From a virus, in the IMG/VR virus record IMGVR_UViG_3300021197_001025, positions 1-41,692 of that record: a stretch of DNA of 41,692 nucleotides; one strand, 5' to 3'. Both the position numbers and the translations under genes were made by a program. This document shows, one piece after another, positions 24,501 to 31,979 of this stretch (position 1 is the stretch's first letter; each line of letters starts with the position of its first letter). The notes under the pieces were generated by a model. The model had not been told where the DNA came from, ran no database searches, and was given only the letters and a program-made list of their open reading frames with translations.

Positions 24501-25165
24501 GGGTTGAGCTCGTTCAAAGCCTGCTCGAACGCCAGGTTGCCGGCCGCGCCGACGCCGGCGGTCGCGGCGGTCCTGCCGGCCAGAGCCTTGCCGCCGCCCT
24601 GCAACGCCTTGATTCCGGAGACCCCTTTGTACCCCAGGCGAGCAAGGCCGATGCCGCCGGCCAGGTTGACGGGGTCGCCGATGAGCTGAGCCAACATGCC
24701 CAGGCCTATGTCGAACGCACCGCTCAGGGTGGTGGGATCCATTCGGTAGGCTTCGGCCAGGGCGACGTTGTTCTGTCTTGCGAGGGCCAGGCGATGCTCG
24801 GCCTGCTCGGGGGAGAACGCGAGATCGAACCAGCCCTGCTCGATGGCCAGGCGAACGTCGGGGTTCTCGAGGCTGTACTTGCCTCGGATGTAGTCGTATC
24901 CGTCGAAGCTGAGGTCGCTACCTGGGACCGTGAACGACTGGTGCAGGAACTGGCCGACTGCGCCGGGGAAGCTAGTCAGTGACTGGATCGCCCACCATTC
25001 CGACCAGTTTAGATCGGGGCTGTTGCGGAGCTCGGGCTTGGTGAGCTCCTCTCCGGGGAGCCGCATGATCGGGCTTGGCCCGTTGTATTGGGCGTCGTAC
25101 GCGCCGACCACCATCGCTTCTCTGGCGTTGGGCATGTCCTGCATACTTGCTTGACGAATCGTCAT
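18581..25165 (-). CDS. Giant internal virion/ejection protein with DdrB-ParB and zeta-kinase regions
   Basis: A 2194-residue protein. Residues about 1-740 and 1590-2194 look like a T7 gp16-type ejection protein: long helical, with membrane-like stretches and a conserved C-terminal tail. About 745-1035 (DLNPSNNVYGGRTAEGG, GANRTMAMQQIHEG, MSTAANRRAAATQSK) has the DdrB/ParB-like signature of polyvalent proteins. About 1268-1468 has a zeta-toxin-type kinase with P-loop VVFLTGPAAAGKST, YIVDSDFIK and VTVDMPP. A Pro/Arg/Gly linker (about 1470-1560) follows. These extra parts would be ejected into the cell with the DNA. The start is the ATG at 25165 in an ATGA overlap. An 85-codon gene is nested in the linker. 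Confidence 0.85.
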   Translation of the reverse strand: MTIRQASMQDMPNAREAMVVGAYDAQYNGPSPIMRLPGEELTKPELRNSPDLNWSEWWAIQSLTSFPGAVGQFLHQSFTVPGSDLSFDGYDYIRGKYSLENPDVRLAIEQGWFDLAFSPEQAEHRLALARQNNVALAEAYRMDPTTLSGAFDIGLGMLAQLIGDPVNLAGGIGLARLGYKGVSGIKALQGGGKALAGRTAATAGVGAAGNLAFEQALNELNPSTEIEGAYNEIFAASLGGAFGAAIPPIGHFVGRPAIKGASNKLMRFREKRLQKAMETVADSPNVRREADIDTPYESAELVTIKTSLDESEADLDMMLAPEPLVPNSPLKPEPFISPLQPEPVQLQGRQVVAPLRPADPKHPVNVKLRQLAAKANREGWQLEVLAHPDQEVLTLLEQVVEISNSARLNRIATQGQLDGSIADQTVSGITGLYSRAQSIVTPGARTAGRAVAVIEDFYRTVSGSAHTITEQSATQAFTARRGASAEGITSQLRKRAESLTSNLDRIYRRAKKDRNSGGAITYDGQPLNFKMLGGQDEFEGAVTDFLRRKHAKAMGYDVKMPEDVHPLILEAADRVEKYFDGMGDQLVRAGILDAENGNLGRYFPVVYDPKKIRRNPIVFVDTMARALEERDLRGRTVDELEVDEDIASQMNRDAGRDVFASHRDPDDLPDAPAPREEPEPAAPPKDPLDEAAEAARKQLEEGMERAPVQDLAPLRGYRSDPFKAPDDISAGGYPGAPVRYAFGKETVIRFGTGESIPGYWAVVEAPDLNPSNNVYGGRTAEGGFPRDPVYGAMNERAADYADPTGGSNSMEVNQAMVRNPDHGRFAAMDTSTEYGTPIVTLDGYPDSGANRTMAMQQIHEGINGAKPEDAVKLKQAVRDSASDAGIDPKVVDGFEKPVLVRVMKEPGEPGSMSTAANRRAAATQSKGSEAAARSQKISDGTFAFLNRHLDEAKEETTFRAALDQGDFGLDLLIRLRDDGVIDNNDFARMWNTKGNKFTPEGKDYVQSLMAARVMQEFETPSYVGPDGTPRFGQRVGRDEVLSQAQPQARDRWESASPLVMSLNQMGFARNAHPDFNGGLAYIDDAWSKALLAHGEWKKSKQTFDDYFFNQIPQVPHVGFDTPMVAAFVHALDTLGPKKLRTALKEANSRIRVESSDGPSMFTGDPLNPYQVLHDVLVGPDGPASLASLRNIQEPMATNRTMRVEAEAEANAARLGTTRQQHTDESGAFTPERQELHNQIVEDMMGLRVEGDENAIKPGVGGGRAETPRAERQVVFLTGPAAAGKSTMADSIQASQGAYIVDSDFIKRKLPEFEDQGAFGTHDESKMILDRMIDQVIEGGSNAIIPKVGDSQATLSKMISKFADAGYDVHVVTVDMPPRKVMERLSARSIHTGRHVPNGMVANDYADNPTRTWREVNENGGYWDLGGGRRVKLKSMGLYTADVPRTNKAKFDVVDPDSWLDDNALDMVFKNGLTTRSMAAKVTPKGSPDVTTPDLPAAPRRGAEAPDAGSKPVRGEDVSPADRADGAGDAPRPRSGSPLAPRPDGDAGGSPRPQRKIPVGSLDERLRAQYLDRLRQRYREQATSIRDAISDPVRGHGVAAHMQAVPRPLRERSLGINYATVQDFLDDGLQNQVMRYDYNVAGHIGVRRAIQQNSETWDNYRTSDGRKVETADDLADVLDTQFNRMRALAERAGDMELANKIASAHSKARRDLVTPMQAMTGQMPNRGISDPDSFLSFFGRTVQRYNFMNKLGSVGWAQLNDLAPITLYLLQNPRSLAQFPRLIGLMKNFSRKDLELFQLWTDHMTTTRARSDMDFDVRDLGYGAGKARVVSAMIEHGSTRLSEVSSHLSGMNWITNTNKRLAGMLTFERMTTLSKKMIRAKKLMDEGMSEADALKKVRMSKYQLAKVNQLGLNVERAELFHSQTYSKGTLADGRAIREVMSFDDYMRNEKKLFVNGFAEWDINDVATRDLLETIQARVDDEVNRHLVVTPGAFDRPLVNFNTWGKLLNQFQTFMMAFQHQRMLPMSQMPAKYQLWYLTTYMALGATTDAITNHLSGRRKLSESAEEWKTNPAGMAYKAFVYSGLSGPISRAWGLTDALGVPVSPGVLFDNRVGGGASQGFYSGDAGARAVIQGLGPTASTADRMGDILYDVAGPGEVDDQTYYKAATMLPFQNQAILRMLYRATDLPVVPEAFKR
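20446..20703 (-). CDS. Nested 85-residue gene in another frame of the ejection-protein linker
   Basis: An 85-codon frame fully inside the 18581-25165 gene. Its product reads like a real helical protein: PIYQLPLDEVQRLQTLARNQ, ARTFRLLIELMEQGMPLD, AVHSLRDPTEMLEDLLDL. In contrast the main frame there is Pro/Arg/Gly/Asp low complexity. The codons favour CTC, GAG, GAC and CTG, as in neighbouring genes. AAGGGA lies 7 bases before the ATG. An extended -10 promoter (20724-20752) lies just upstream. It begins right after the zeta-kinase region ends, so an antitoxin or immunity role is a tempting but unproven guess. It could also be a former main-frame segment after paired frameshifts. Confidence 0.5.
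   Translation of the reverse strand: MSPLPIYQLPLDEVQRLQTLARNQFEARTFRLLIELMEQGMPLDRAAAVHSLRDPTEMLEDLLDLSGRSLSEVLTRDSEPNTSTD
20724..20757 (-). promoter_or_regulatory. Candidate extended -10 promoter with a dyad on the -35
   Basis: On the minus strand: TTGACA (20752-20747), 17 bases, TAAAGT (20729-20724), with TGC directly before the -10. The -35 sits in a perfect dyad, acgggtt-gtc-aacccgt on the plus strand (20741-20757). The predicted start is near 20717, 14 bases before the nested ATG. The spacing and the TGC match the early promoters at 11.9 and 13.2 kb. It lies inside coding sequence, so chance cannot be excluded. Confidence 0.45.
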
Positions 25166-27309
25166 GGCATGAACCCCATTCCGCCCTTGGCGTCGGTGCC
25201 GGCGGTGTTGATGTATGTCCGGATCCAACCGTCAGCCTTGCGAGTCTGGGCTGTTCCGTCTGATACGGCGGTTTCTTCTCTGGCGTCAGCGAAGTCGATG
25301 TATTCGCCAGGGCCCAGCAAGTCGTCGCCAAACTGGTCCATCGGGACCCACCCCTCGCCGTTGATTGACGGCCTGGCGGTGAAGTATTCGTCGATCCCAC
25401 GAGACTTCAGTGCGTCGAGGATGATCTGCTGACCGTCTTCCAGGAATCTCTGGTCTGGGTGCAGGCCCATCCGAGGAACGAGGGCCACGTCTCCGTCGCC
25501 GAGCGTGATGCGGTCGTACTCGGCCCCCAGCTGGTGCATGGTCATCTTGGAGGCTTGTTCCCTGACCTGGTCAGGGGAAGCACCTTGCAAACGACGGCCC
25601 ACGATCATGGCGTTCTCGATGAAGTAGCCGGTGGCGGAGGCCATGATTGTCGGGTCCGACACGATGAGATCCGGGCCGAGTATCCATCCGTCAGCACCTG
25701 CGTGCTCTTTCAGGATCCCCATCACATGGTCTCGAACTTCGTTCTCAGGCCTGAACCCGGTGAATCCCAGCACTGGAGCGACGGCATCAATGTCCTTCTG
25801 GGTGTATTCGGGACCTTGGTCGCTGATCGGAGTGGTTCGGACGCGATCGAGGATCTTTTGAAGGCGGTTGTTGTCAACGGTCGGCTGCCCATTCATGTCG
25901 AACAGAACGGACCCTTCGGTGTGACTTCCAATGATTGCAACCAGGTGACGCTCTTGCGGGGTGCTGGCCTGCTCCGCCACGGCAGTGAACGCATTCCGGT
26001 CTGGATGGGCAGCGAGGATGATCATCGTCTGGATGGCGTTGTCGCTGGCGGTTGCATCCCTGGCCATGGCCTGCTGAAGCAAGCCCGTAGCGACCTGGGG
26101 TGCGGGGTACCTCATCGTTCCGAGCAAGATCCCGGCCGCTGCCGGCGATGATCCACCGATGTACCCGGTGTCCGGGTCGTACAGGTTCATGCCGGCCAGG
26201 GCATCGAACTGCGACCTCGAGTCCCCTGGCAGGCCTATGCCCTGCATGGCGTTGAAGGTCCGCAGCTGCTCATCCTTCCGTGTCTTGCCGGCGGTGAACG
26301 ATCCCAGGAGGGTCGATCGCTGGGCAGCCGTCAAACTGAGGATATGGTCCTGGTCGAGGATCTTGGGGTCTGTCAGGAACGCCTGCATGTCTTGCTGGCT
26401 CGAGATCGTGATGGGTTCGCCGTGGACATCCAGCAGATCGAAGCTCGCCTCAGCTCCGGTCTGGAGGGTCGCCAGTCGCTCGTGCAGGTACTGGTAGTAC
26501 GATCGCTGGACTTCGTCCCTGAGATCGCCAATCTTGCCGGCGGGCACCTGGCTCTGGAAGTCTGCCAGGGTTCTCATGCCCCAGGCGGTGCCGATCAGAG
26601 ATTCGACGTGGGGAGTGATGACCTTGTCGAACACGAGGTCGTCGATTCGGGTCTGGTACGCGGCATCCGGCTCGTCGGCCTGCTGCGGGAACATCTCGAT
26701 GATGTCGCCGGAAACGCGGTCGATGTAGTCGGACATAAGTGGCGTCGGGTCGCCGCCCTCTGCAAACAGCCGATCAGCCTGGGCGACCTCGCCGTAGATC
26801 CCCTGGCCCATTGTATCGAGCTGCATGTCCAGGTAGTCCTGACGCCGCTGGAGGCCGCGACCATAGAGGCCACGCTCGACACCAGGCAGCACGCGGTCCA
26901 GGAAGCCCTTGCGGTAGCTGTCAGACTTGCCTTCCAGGTAGGGCGTGAACCGCTCGAGGATCTCGCCGCGAATGGCACCTGAGTCTCGAGCTACGAGCTG
27001 GCCATTCGGCCCCTCTTCCCAGACGCTGATCTCCCAGGCAGGGTCATCAGACTCAATTTCCGTTGCGAACGCCGGCAGCTCCATGGCTCCGGTCTCGACG
27101 CCCAGGCCGACCTCGACGGATCGGATCTCCTTGACCTGGCGGAGTGTTCGCATGGTGGTGGCCAGGCCGATGTTGAGGGCTTGCACGAGCTGGCTCGCGT
27201 TCCCCGGCCGCTGCGATCGCTGGAGGCCGGCCATGCTGGGGCCTCGCATTCCGAGCTGGCTCGCTTCGATGTTTGGAGCCTGGAACCTGCGAGCGTCAAA
27301 TTGGCTCAT
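25162..27309 (-). CDS. Internal virion protein (T7 gp15-like)
   Basis: A 715-residue, mostly helical protein with no membrane segments. It starts MSQFDARRFQAPNIEASQLG and has an N-terminal helix QLVQALNIGLATTMRTLRQV, then long stretches such as FTPYLEGKSDSYRKGFLDRV and QRRQDYLDMQLDTMGQGIYG. Size, composition and position between the gp14-like and gp16-like genes match the middle ejection protein of T7-like phages, which helps form the DNA-conducting channel across the cell envelope. The ATG at 27309 is in an ATGA overlap. Confidence 0.75.
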   Translation of the reverse strand: MSQFDARRFQAPNIEASQLGMRGPSMAGLQRSQRPGNASQLVQALNIGLATTMRTLRQVKEIRSVEVGLGVETGAMELPAFATEIESDDPAWEISVWEEGPNGQLVARDSGAIRGEILERFTPYLEGKSDSYRKGFLDRVLPGVERGLYGRGLQRRQDYLDMQLDTMGQGIYGEVAQADRLFAEGGDPTPLMSDYIDRVSGDIIEMFPQQADEPDAAYQTRIDDLVFDKVITPHVESLIGTAWGMRTLADFQSQVPAGKIGDLRDEVQRSYYQYLHERLATLQTGAEASFDLLDVHGEPITISSQQDMQAFLTDPKILDQDHILSLTAAQRSTLLGSFTAGKTRKDEQLRTFNAMQGIGLPGDSRSQFDALAGMNLYDPDTGYIGGSSPAAAGILLGTMRYPAPQVATGLLQQAMARDATASDNAIQTMIILAAHPDRNAFTAVAEQASTPQERHLVAIIGSHTEGSVLFDMNGQPTVDNNRLQKILDRVRTTPISDQGPEYTQKDIDAVAPVLGFTGFRPENEVRDHVMGILKEHAGADGWILGPDLIVSDPTIMASATGYFIENAMIVGRRLQGASPDQVREQASKMTMHQLGAEYDRITLGDGDVALVPRMGLHPDQRFLEDGQQIILDALKSRGIDEYFTARPSINGEGWVPMDQFGDDLLGPGEYIDFADAREETAVSDGTAQTRKADGWIRTYINTAGTDAKGGMGFMP

Positions 27310-27923
27310 CCGGTTGCTCCAGAGGGGACATACGGGCTCGGCGGTCCCATGCCGCCGACTCCATAAGCCGCAGGATTGATTCCACTGTTAGCTGCTGAGG
27401 TTCCTGTTCCAGCCAGGCTAGCCGCCGAGGCGTAGGTGCCGAACACCAGGGAGAAGGTCTGTGACCCGGTCTGGAATCCTTCCATCATCGGGTTTCGGTA
27501 GTTCATGGCCATGGTGTTGTAGGTGTCCATTTGGGCCATGCCCAGGTTGGACGTTGCGGCTCGCTGCTGGGCGTTTGCTTCCTGGTTCAGCTCCTTCGCA
27601 GCCTGGCCGTAGTTCGCGTCGATCAGGTCCTGGCCGACCGCAGCGGATCCGGAGGTTGTGATGAGCCCAGAGCTGGCGACGGACGCTGCCAGGGACTCGG
27701 TTGCCAAGTGTCTTTCAACGCTGAGCCGACGCTGTTCCCGCTCTTGCTTCTTTGAAAGCTGGGCGGACTCGGCGGCATAGACACCCTCGAGCTGCTGATT
27801 TCGTTCTTCTGCGGCCTTGACGGCCCGCTTATTTGCAGACTTGGCTTCCTCGTAGCTAATTGCCGCAGTGCCGGCAGCGAGGACGGTTGAGATGATGAGA
27901 GCAGCGGTTAGGCCTCCATCCAT
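27306..27923 (-). CDS. Internal virion protein (T7 gp14-like)
   Basis: A 205-residue protein. A hydrophobic N-terminal segment (LTAALIISTVLAAGTAAI) could insert in the membrane. A long Ala/Glu/Gln-rich helical region follows (AVKAAEERNQQLEGVYAAE, LSKKQEREQRRLSVERHLA). The end is Gly/Ala/Ser-rich. This layout fits the smallest ejection protein, which forms an outer-membrane pore in T7. The start is the ATG at 27923 with AAAGGAG 7 bases upstream; a longer upstream frame has no such site. Confidence 0.75.
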   Translation of the reverse strand: MDGGLTAALIISTVLAAGTAAISYEEAKSANKRAVKAAEERNQQLEGVYAAESAQLSKKQEREQRRLSVERHLATESLAASVASSGLITTSGSAAVGQDLIDANYGQAAKELNQEANAQQRAATSNLGMAQMDTYNTMAMNYRNPMMEGFQTGSQTFSLVFGTYASAASLAGTGTSAANSGINPAAYGVGGMGPPSPYVPSGATG

Positions 27924-27936
27924 ATTTAGTCTCCTT

Positions 27937-30534
27937 TCAGAAGCTCGGTGTTGAGAAACGGCCCTGGAGCTCGTAAGCGTTCCACCTGGCGGCGAGTGCG
28001 TCGGTGGACTTGATCTTGATTGCCGTGGTCTTGGCGTTGCATCCAGCGGTGAACTGGAACGGGCCATCGGTCACCTGGGTCGTCGGCCGGGCAGAGAACC
28101 CTTCCTTTTTGGACCTGGTCTGCGCATTGCCGGTGTCGGGAATCAGTTCGACGTCGAAGTTGCCGGTTTCGGTGAAGTCTACGATTACCTTGTCGATGGT
28201 CAGACGGCCCTGCTGGATCGGGTTGCCCTGCTGTTCGCGGAAGAACGGCTCGGTGAGTGTCAGGGAAGAGTTCATCCGATTGCAAGCTATCAGGGTCCCG
28301 CCTCTGTAGTCCCCAGGGGACTGGGTCGATCCGCCATTGACTTGGACCAGGAGCAGGTCAGTGTTGTCGCCGCTTGCAACTCGGATCTTGTTTTCGGCCC
28401 CGGACACGGCCGACGTGGTGAGCATGAATCCTTCTGCGGAGACTCCGGTGGCATCGGCGTATTCGGGTCCAAGAATCACCGCGTCAAACATGGACGCTTT
28501 GAGATTCCTCGAGTTTCCGCCGGTGTCTGTCATCGTGAGCGTGATGTTGGTTCCTGAGCTGGAAAACGCCTGGGTGCCCCCGACTACCTGCTTGTCCGCG
28601 TGCAAGTGCCTGGCGAATCCCGTCCTCTTAGGCCCTTCCTCACCCAGGGAGATCGAGTCAATGTAGAGCCGTTTGCTGTCGCCGGTGTAGTCATTGTCCT
28701 CGAACCGCAAGAGGTACGCAAAGTCGTCGATCACCTTGGTGTCCTGGATCTTGCTGGGGCCATATGTCCACCGCGACCAGGAGCTCTGCTCCCTGCTGTT
28801 CCCAACGTCGTACCAGGTGTATGTGTAGATCGCCGCTCCGGTCGTTGAGAGTGACGTGTCAGTCTCGTATCCGGAGAAGGTGACGGTGTGGCCCGACGCA
28901 ATCTCGCAGGTGTCATACGCCTGCGGAGTCAGCTCGCCGCTCACCAGGTTGGTGAACGACCCGTCCCCGTCAGCGTCTTCCTTCCAGGTGGCAAAAGCAC
29001 TCCATGTCCCAGTGGCTCGACTTTGGTACGTCGATGCAACGATGGACGAGCTCGTGACCTTAGTGGTAACGACCAGGTGGCTCGAGGAGGCTGAGCCGTC
29101 AATCGCTCCGACGTCTTCAGGAATCAGGCCGTCGATTTGCTTGGATACGTCCAGGGCCTTGTTGCCGCCGGCCAGGTCGTCGTAGAAATACTGGAACACA
29201 TTGCTCGAGCCAGCCTTGCGGCCCACCAGGTAAAGGTTGGATCCGAGTGACGTGGGCTGCACCAGCTGCGTCTCGTACCGGGTGCCCGGAGTCAGTGCGG
29301 CGGTGGTGGCCGTCAACGAATCAACGTCCTCAAGAACGTACTGCCGGCCTTGCCTCGTCATGACCAGGAGGCTTCCCTTGAAAGGCACCACGAAGTCAAT
29401 ATCGGCGACGTCGTCGGCCGCAATGGTCAGCTCGATCGGGTCAGCGTCCGAGATTGCTGCCGGCTTCTCGATCCAGAAGTTGAACAGCTCGTCCACTCTC
29501 GAGAACATGAGCGTGTTCCCGGATGCCAGCACGAGTCGGCCCCGGTAGTACGCCATGTCGGCAAGGGTCTCGTTCAGCTTGATCGGCTCGGGTGGCGGGT
29601 TTCTCTTGTCGTTGCCTCGGACGACCGTGAAGTTCTGGTCTCCGCTGACTGGCCGAACTTCGATCATGTCGCCGGTGGCATCCTTGGTCTTCCCGCTGCT
29701 GTTGAGTTCTGTGGCTCCATCGCCAGGGACCAGGTCTTCGCTGATCTCGACGATCACTTCCTTCTGGTTTACCGGCCCCCCGGTGCAAAGAACCTTCCCC
29801 CTGGTGATGGAGTTGAGTTCTCCCAGGTACTGCTGGATGCCGTCGCCTTCATTGCTTTCCTGGAAACGGGAGGCTGGGGCATTGAAGTCGATGTGGTCGA
29901 ACTCTTCTTCTTCGGTCGTCGTGGTGTACCTGACCGTGGTGTTGCCCCGATACTTGAGCCTGAACTCCCCGTTGGTCGCCGTTCCGGAGATCATCTGCTC
30001 CTTGAAGTTCCGCTCGGTCCAGGGGGTCTGGGTCATCTCGAACGTCAGCGGGCTGGTGCTGGTTCTCTTGAGGCTGTGGGGCATCACGGAGGCATCGAGC
30101 TTGTAATCGTGCTCCATCCCCGTAGAAACTTTCCTATTTAGTACAAAAGTGTTGTCTCCGATGGTCAGGAATCGGAAGTCATCCCGTACGGCTCCGCCCA
30201 GGCTCATATAGGTGCTCGACGTGGACTTCATCGTTAGGGCTGCCTTACGGCCGGTTTTGATGTCCACGATCTCGAGCATTCCCTGGCCGTAGACGATCAG
30301 ATACTGCTCGTCGTCGTCTCGTTCGATCCGGTGCAGGCCGTAGGCCCGCCCGCTCTCGGGCACGGATTCCAGCAACGCGACAATCGAGCTGCCTGGACGC
30401 TTGATCGCACCATCTACAATCGAGAAAGCGATGTTCTCCGCGTCTTCGACCTGGGTTTCCGGCCGCATGACCGGAGCTTGCGTGCTGATCCCCTGGGAGA
30501 GCGATCTTGCCCGGAACGTGTAGGGAGATTCCAT
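27937..30534 (-). CDS. Tail nozzle protein (T7 gp12-like) with a G8-like insertion
   Basis: An 865-residue, beta-rich protein matching the tail tubular protein B/nozzle of T7-like phages: an N-terminal block (VEDAENIAFSIVDGAIKRPG, then GRAYGLHRIERDDDEQYLIVY) and a middle with NETLADMAYYRGRLVLASGN and DFVVPFKGSLLVMTRQGRQY. Residues about 508-555 contain ATGTWSAFATWKED then a CEIASGHTVTF, a pattern like a G8 beta module, not usual for this family. The start is the ATG at 30534, one base after the upstream stop. Confidence 0.85.
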   Translation of the reverse strand: MESPYTFRARSLSQGISTQAPVMRPETQVEDAENIAFSIVDGAIKRPGSSIVALLESVPESGRAYGLHRIERDDDEQYLIVYGQGMLEIVDIKTGRKAALTMKSTSSTYMSLGGAVRDDFRFLTIGDNTFVLNRKVSTGMEHDYKLDASVMPHSLKRTSTSPLTFEMTQTPWTERNFKEQMISGTATNGEFRLKYRGNTTVRYTTTTEEEEFDHIDFNAPASRFQESNEGDGIQQYLGELNSITRGKVLCTGGPVNQKEVIVEISEDLVPGDGATELNSSGKTKDATGDMIEVRPVSGDQNFTVVRGNDKRNPPPEPIKLNETLADMAYYRGRLVLASGNTLMFSRVDELFNFWIEKPAAISDADPIELTIAADDVADIDFVVPFKGSLLVMTRQGRQYVLEDVDSLTATTAALTPGTRYETQLVQPTSLGSNLYLVGRKAGSSNVFQYFYDDLAGGNKALDVSKQIDGLIPEDVGAIDGSASSSHLVVTTKVTSSSIVASTYQSRATGTWSAFATWKEDADGDGSFTNLVSGELTPQAYDTCEIASGHTVTFSGYETDTSLSTTGAAIYTYTWYDVGNSREQSSWSRWTYGPSKIQDTKVIDDFAYLLRFEDNDYTGDSKRLYIDSISLGEEGPKRTGFARHLHADKQVVGGTQAFSSSGTNITLTMTDTGGNSRNLKASMFDAVILGPEYADATGVSAEGFMLTTSAVSGAENKIRVASGDNTDLLLVQVNGGSTQSPGDYRGGTLIACNRMNSSLTLTEPFFREQQGNPIQQGRLTIDKVIVDFTETGNFDVELIPDTGNAQTRSKKEGFSARPTTQVTDGPFQFTAGCNAKTTAIKIKSTDALAARWNAYELQGRFSTPSF

Positions 30535-30535
30535 G

Positions 30536-31183
30536 TCATCGGCCCTCGGCCGGTGGCGGCGGGGCACTTCCAAACATGGGGCCAGCGTTCGGAAGGGCTG
30601 ATCGCTTCCTGACTGGGTCGTTTCTCGGGATCCGGGCATCGGCGACCTGCCGTTCCTGGCCGATCATCGCATCCTGCGTCTGAGAACCCTGGAGACGACG
30701 CTGGAACTCCATCGCCGCAGCCTTGACGATGTTCTCACGGAGATGCTCCGAGAGGTCATCCCATGCCATCTTTTGGATGACATCGACCTGGATCGTGTCG
30801 CTTCCGCCCACTGCCGTGCCGGCGTCTGCATCGTAAATCTCCTGGGTGCCGCTGCCCGACGAGCGGAGCCCAAGCGTCCGATGGCCGTCGCTTCCGGTCG
30901 CCTGGACGCCCAGGATGTTCCCGCTGTTCAGTGCCAGGATCTGCGTGGCCGTGGCGGACTTGGCATAGATCATGTTCTCAGGCCACCCCATCGCCTGGGT
31001 GCGGATGTTCGCCCGCTCCAGGAACGAGAGTGCTCGGCCGGCGACCGTGCCGTCGTTTGCCGAGGTCGGTGCGGCGGCAATCGGGAACTCTCCGATCGTC
31101 TCGAGCAGCTCATTGATCGCCTCGATAATCAAGTCGTCAGTGCTGGTATAGCTGCCGTTGGGCAGCGATCTGTTCAGTGCCAT
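30536..31183 (-). CDS. Tail tube adaptor (T7 gp11-like), second copy
   Basis: A 215-residue protein with the fold pattern of T7 gp11 (tail tubular protein A): an early helix IEAINELLETIGEFP, a second helix GRALSFLERANIRTQAMGW, a strand region ILGVQATGSDGHRTLGL, and a C-terminal helix DLSEHLRENIVKAAAMEFQR. Adaptors ring the portal and connect it to the nozzle. The neighbouring gene (31183-31848) has the same layout, so there are two tandem adaptor genes. It starts where the upstream gene stops. Confidence 0.75.
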   Translation of the reverse strand: MALNRSLPNGSYTSTDDLIIEAINELLETIGEFPIAAAPTSANDGTVAGRALSFLERANIRTQAMGWPENMIYAKSATATQILALNSGNILGVQATGSDGHRTLGLRSSGSGTQEIYDADAGTAVGGSDTIQVDVIQKMAWDDLSEHLRENIVKAAAMEFQRRLQGSQTQDAMIGQERQVADARIPRNDPVRKRSALPNAGPMFGSAPPPPAEGR

Positions 31184-31848
31184 CAGTGGTACCCCCGTCG
31201 GCTAGTGTGTGAGAATCGGCCACGGATCGCCGTTGCCTCGCTGGTTGCCAAGATGTTCACGTCGCCCTGATTGATCTGATCCTTGTGCATCAGCATTTCC
31301 TGGCGGCCGACAAGCATGGCCAGCTGCGACTGCATCTCGGGCTGAAACTGGTAAGCCATGTTCACGTCCAGGGCAGTCTTGGCGATGACGTAGTCCATGA
31401 ACGTCTCGGGAATGTAGTCGAATCGGACTCGGTACTGATATTCGACCTTGAGGTCGGAGTCGAAAGTGAAGTCGTTGTCTTTCAGGTTGAACAGCCTGTC
31501 GGTGCCGTTATCGTCCTTCATCACCACCGGGACCTGTCGGCTGCTGCCGACCGTGTCTATCCGCAGAATCTCGCCTGTTCCCCCTGCCGGCGTTGGCAGG
31601 TTCGCCTGGTTCCCGGCGGTCAGAGTCAAAGTGACGTCGGTCTCGGTGTTCCAATACCAGCCCTTTTCCTGGAGCTGCCGTTCGCAGCGATCCAGGAACC
31701 GCTCGACATAGGAGGCGGTGCTGGAGCTCGAGCTGCCCTCGGCGGTATTGGTCTTCTCAACTGGGGATACCCCGCCCGCTGGCTTGGCCTGGTCCATCTT
31801 GCCGACCAGGTTCAGGACGCGGTTTACTGCGTCAGCCTTCGTGGTCAT
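31183..31848 (-). CDS. Tail tube adaptor (T7 gp11-like), first copy
   Basis: A 221-residue protein with the gp11 layout: KADAVNRVLNLVGKMD, then a Ser-rich loop, the helix YVERFLDRCERQLQEKGWYW, the strand run TETDVTLTLTAGNQANLPTP, and the helix PETFMDYVIAKTALDVNMAY. The W-(Y/F)-(W/F)-N-T-E block after the second helix is typical of gp11. The ATG at 31848 is in an ATGA overlap with the small membrane protein gene. See the following gene for the second copy. Confidence 0.8.
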   Translation of the reverse strand: MTTKADAVNRVLNLVGKMDQAKPAGGVSPVEKTNTAEGSSSSSTASYVERFLDRCERQLQEKGWYWNTETDVTLTLTAGNQANLPTPAGGTGEILRIDTVGSSRQVPVVMKDDNGTDRLFNLKDNDFTFDSDLKVEYQYRVRFDYIPETFMDYVIAKTALDVNMAYQFQPEMQSQLAMLVGRQEMLMHKDQINQGDVNILATSEATAIRGRFSHTSRRGYH

Positions 31849-31970
31849 TTGCGCATCTCGCAGTCATCGCAGCCGTGAATGCGGCCAGTGACCCATTTCA
31901 CGCCAGCCTGGACGATTGGAAAAACGACGACCCCGGTGACGAATCCAAGGGCGTAGGTGACGATGCTCAT
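31845..31970 (-). CDS. Small single-pass membrane protein, 41 residues
   Basis: A 41-residue protein with one hydrophobic segment, MSIVTYALGFVTGVVVFPIV, followed by a short charged end with a Cys pair (HGCDDCEMRK). The ATG at 31970 has GAGG 7 bases upstream and the stop overlaps the next ATG. It could be a small holin-like or envelope protein, but size and lack of partners leave that open. Confidence 0.6.
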   Translation of the reverse strand: MSIVTYALGFVTGVVVFPIVQAGVKWVTGRIHGCDDCEMRK

Positions 31971-31979
31971 GTGGATACC

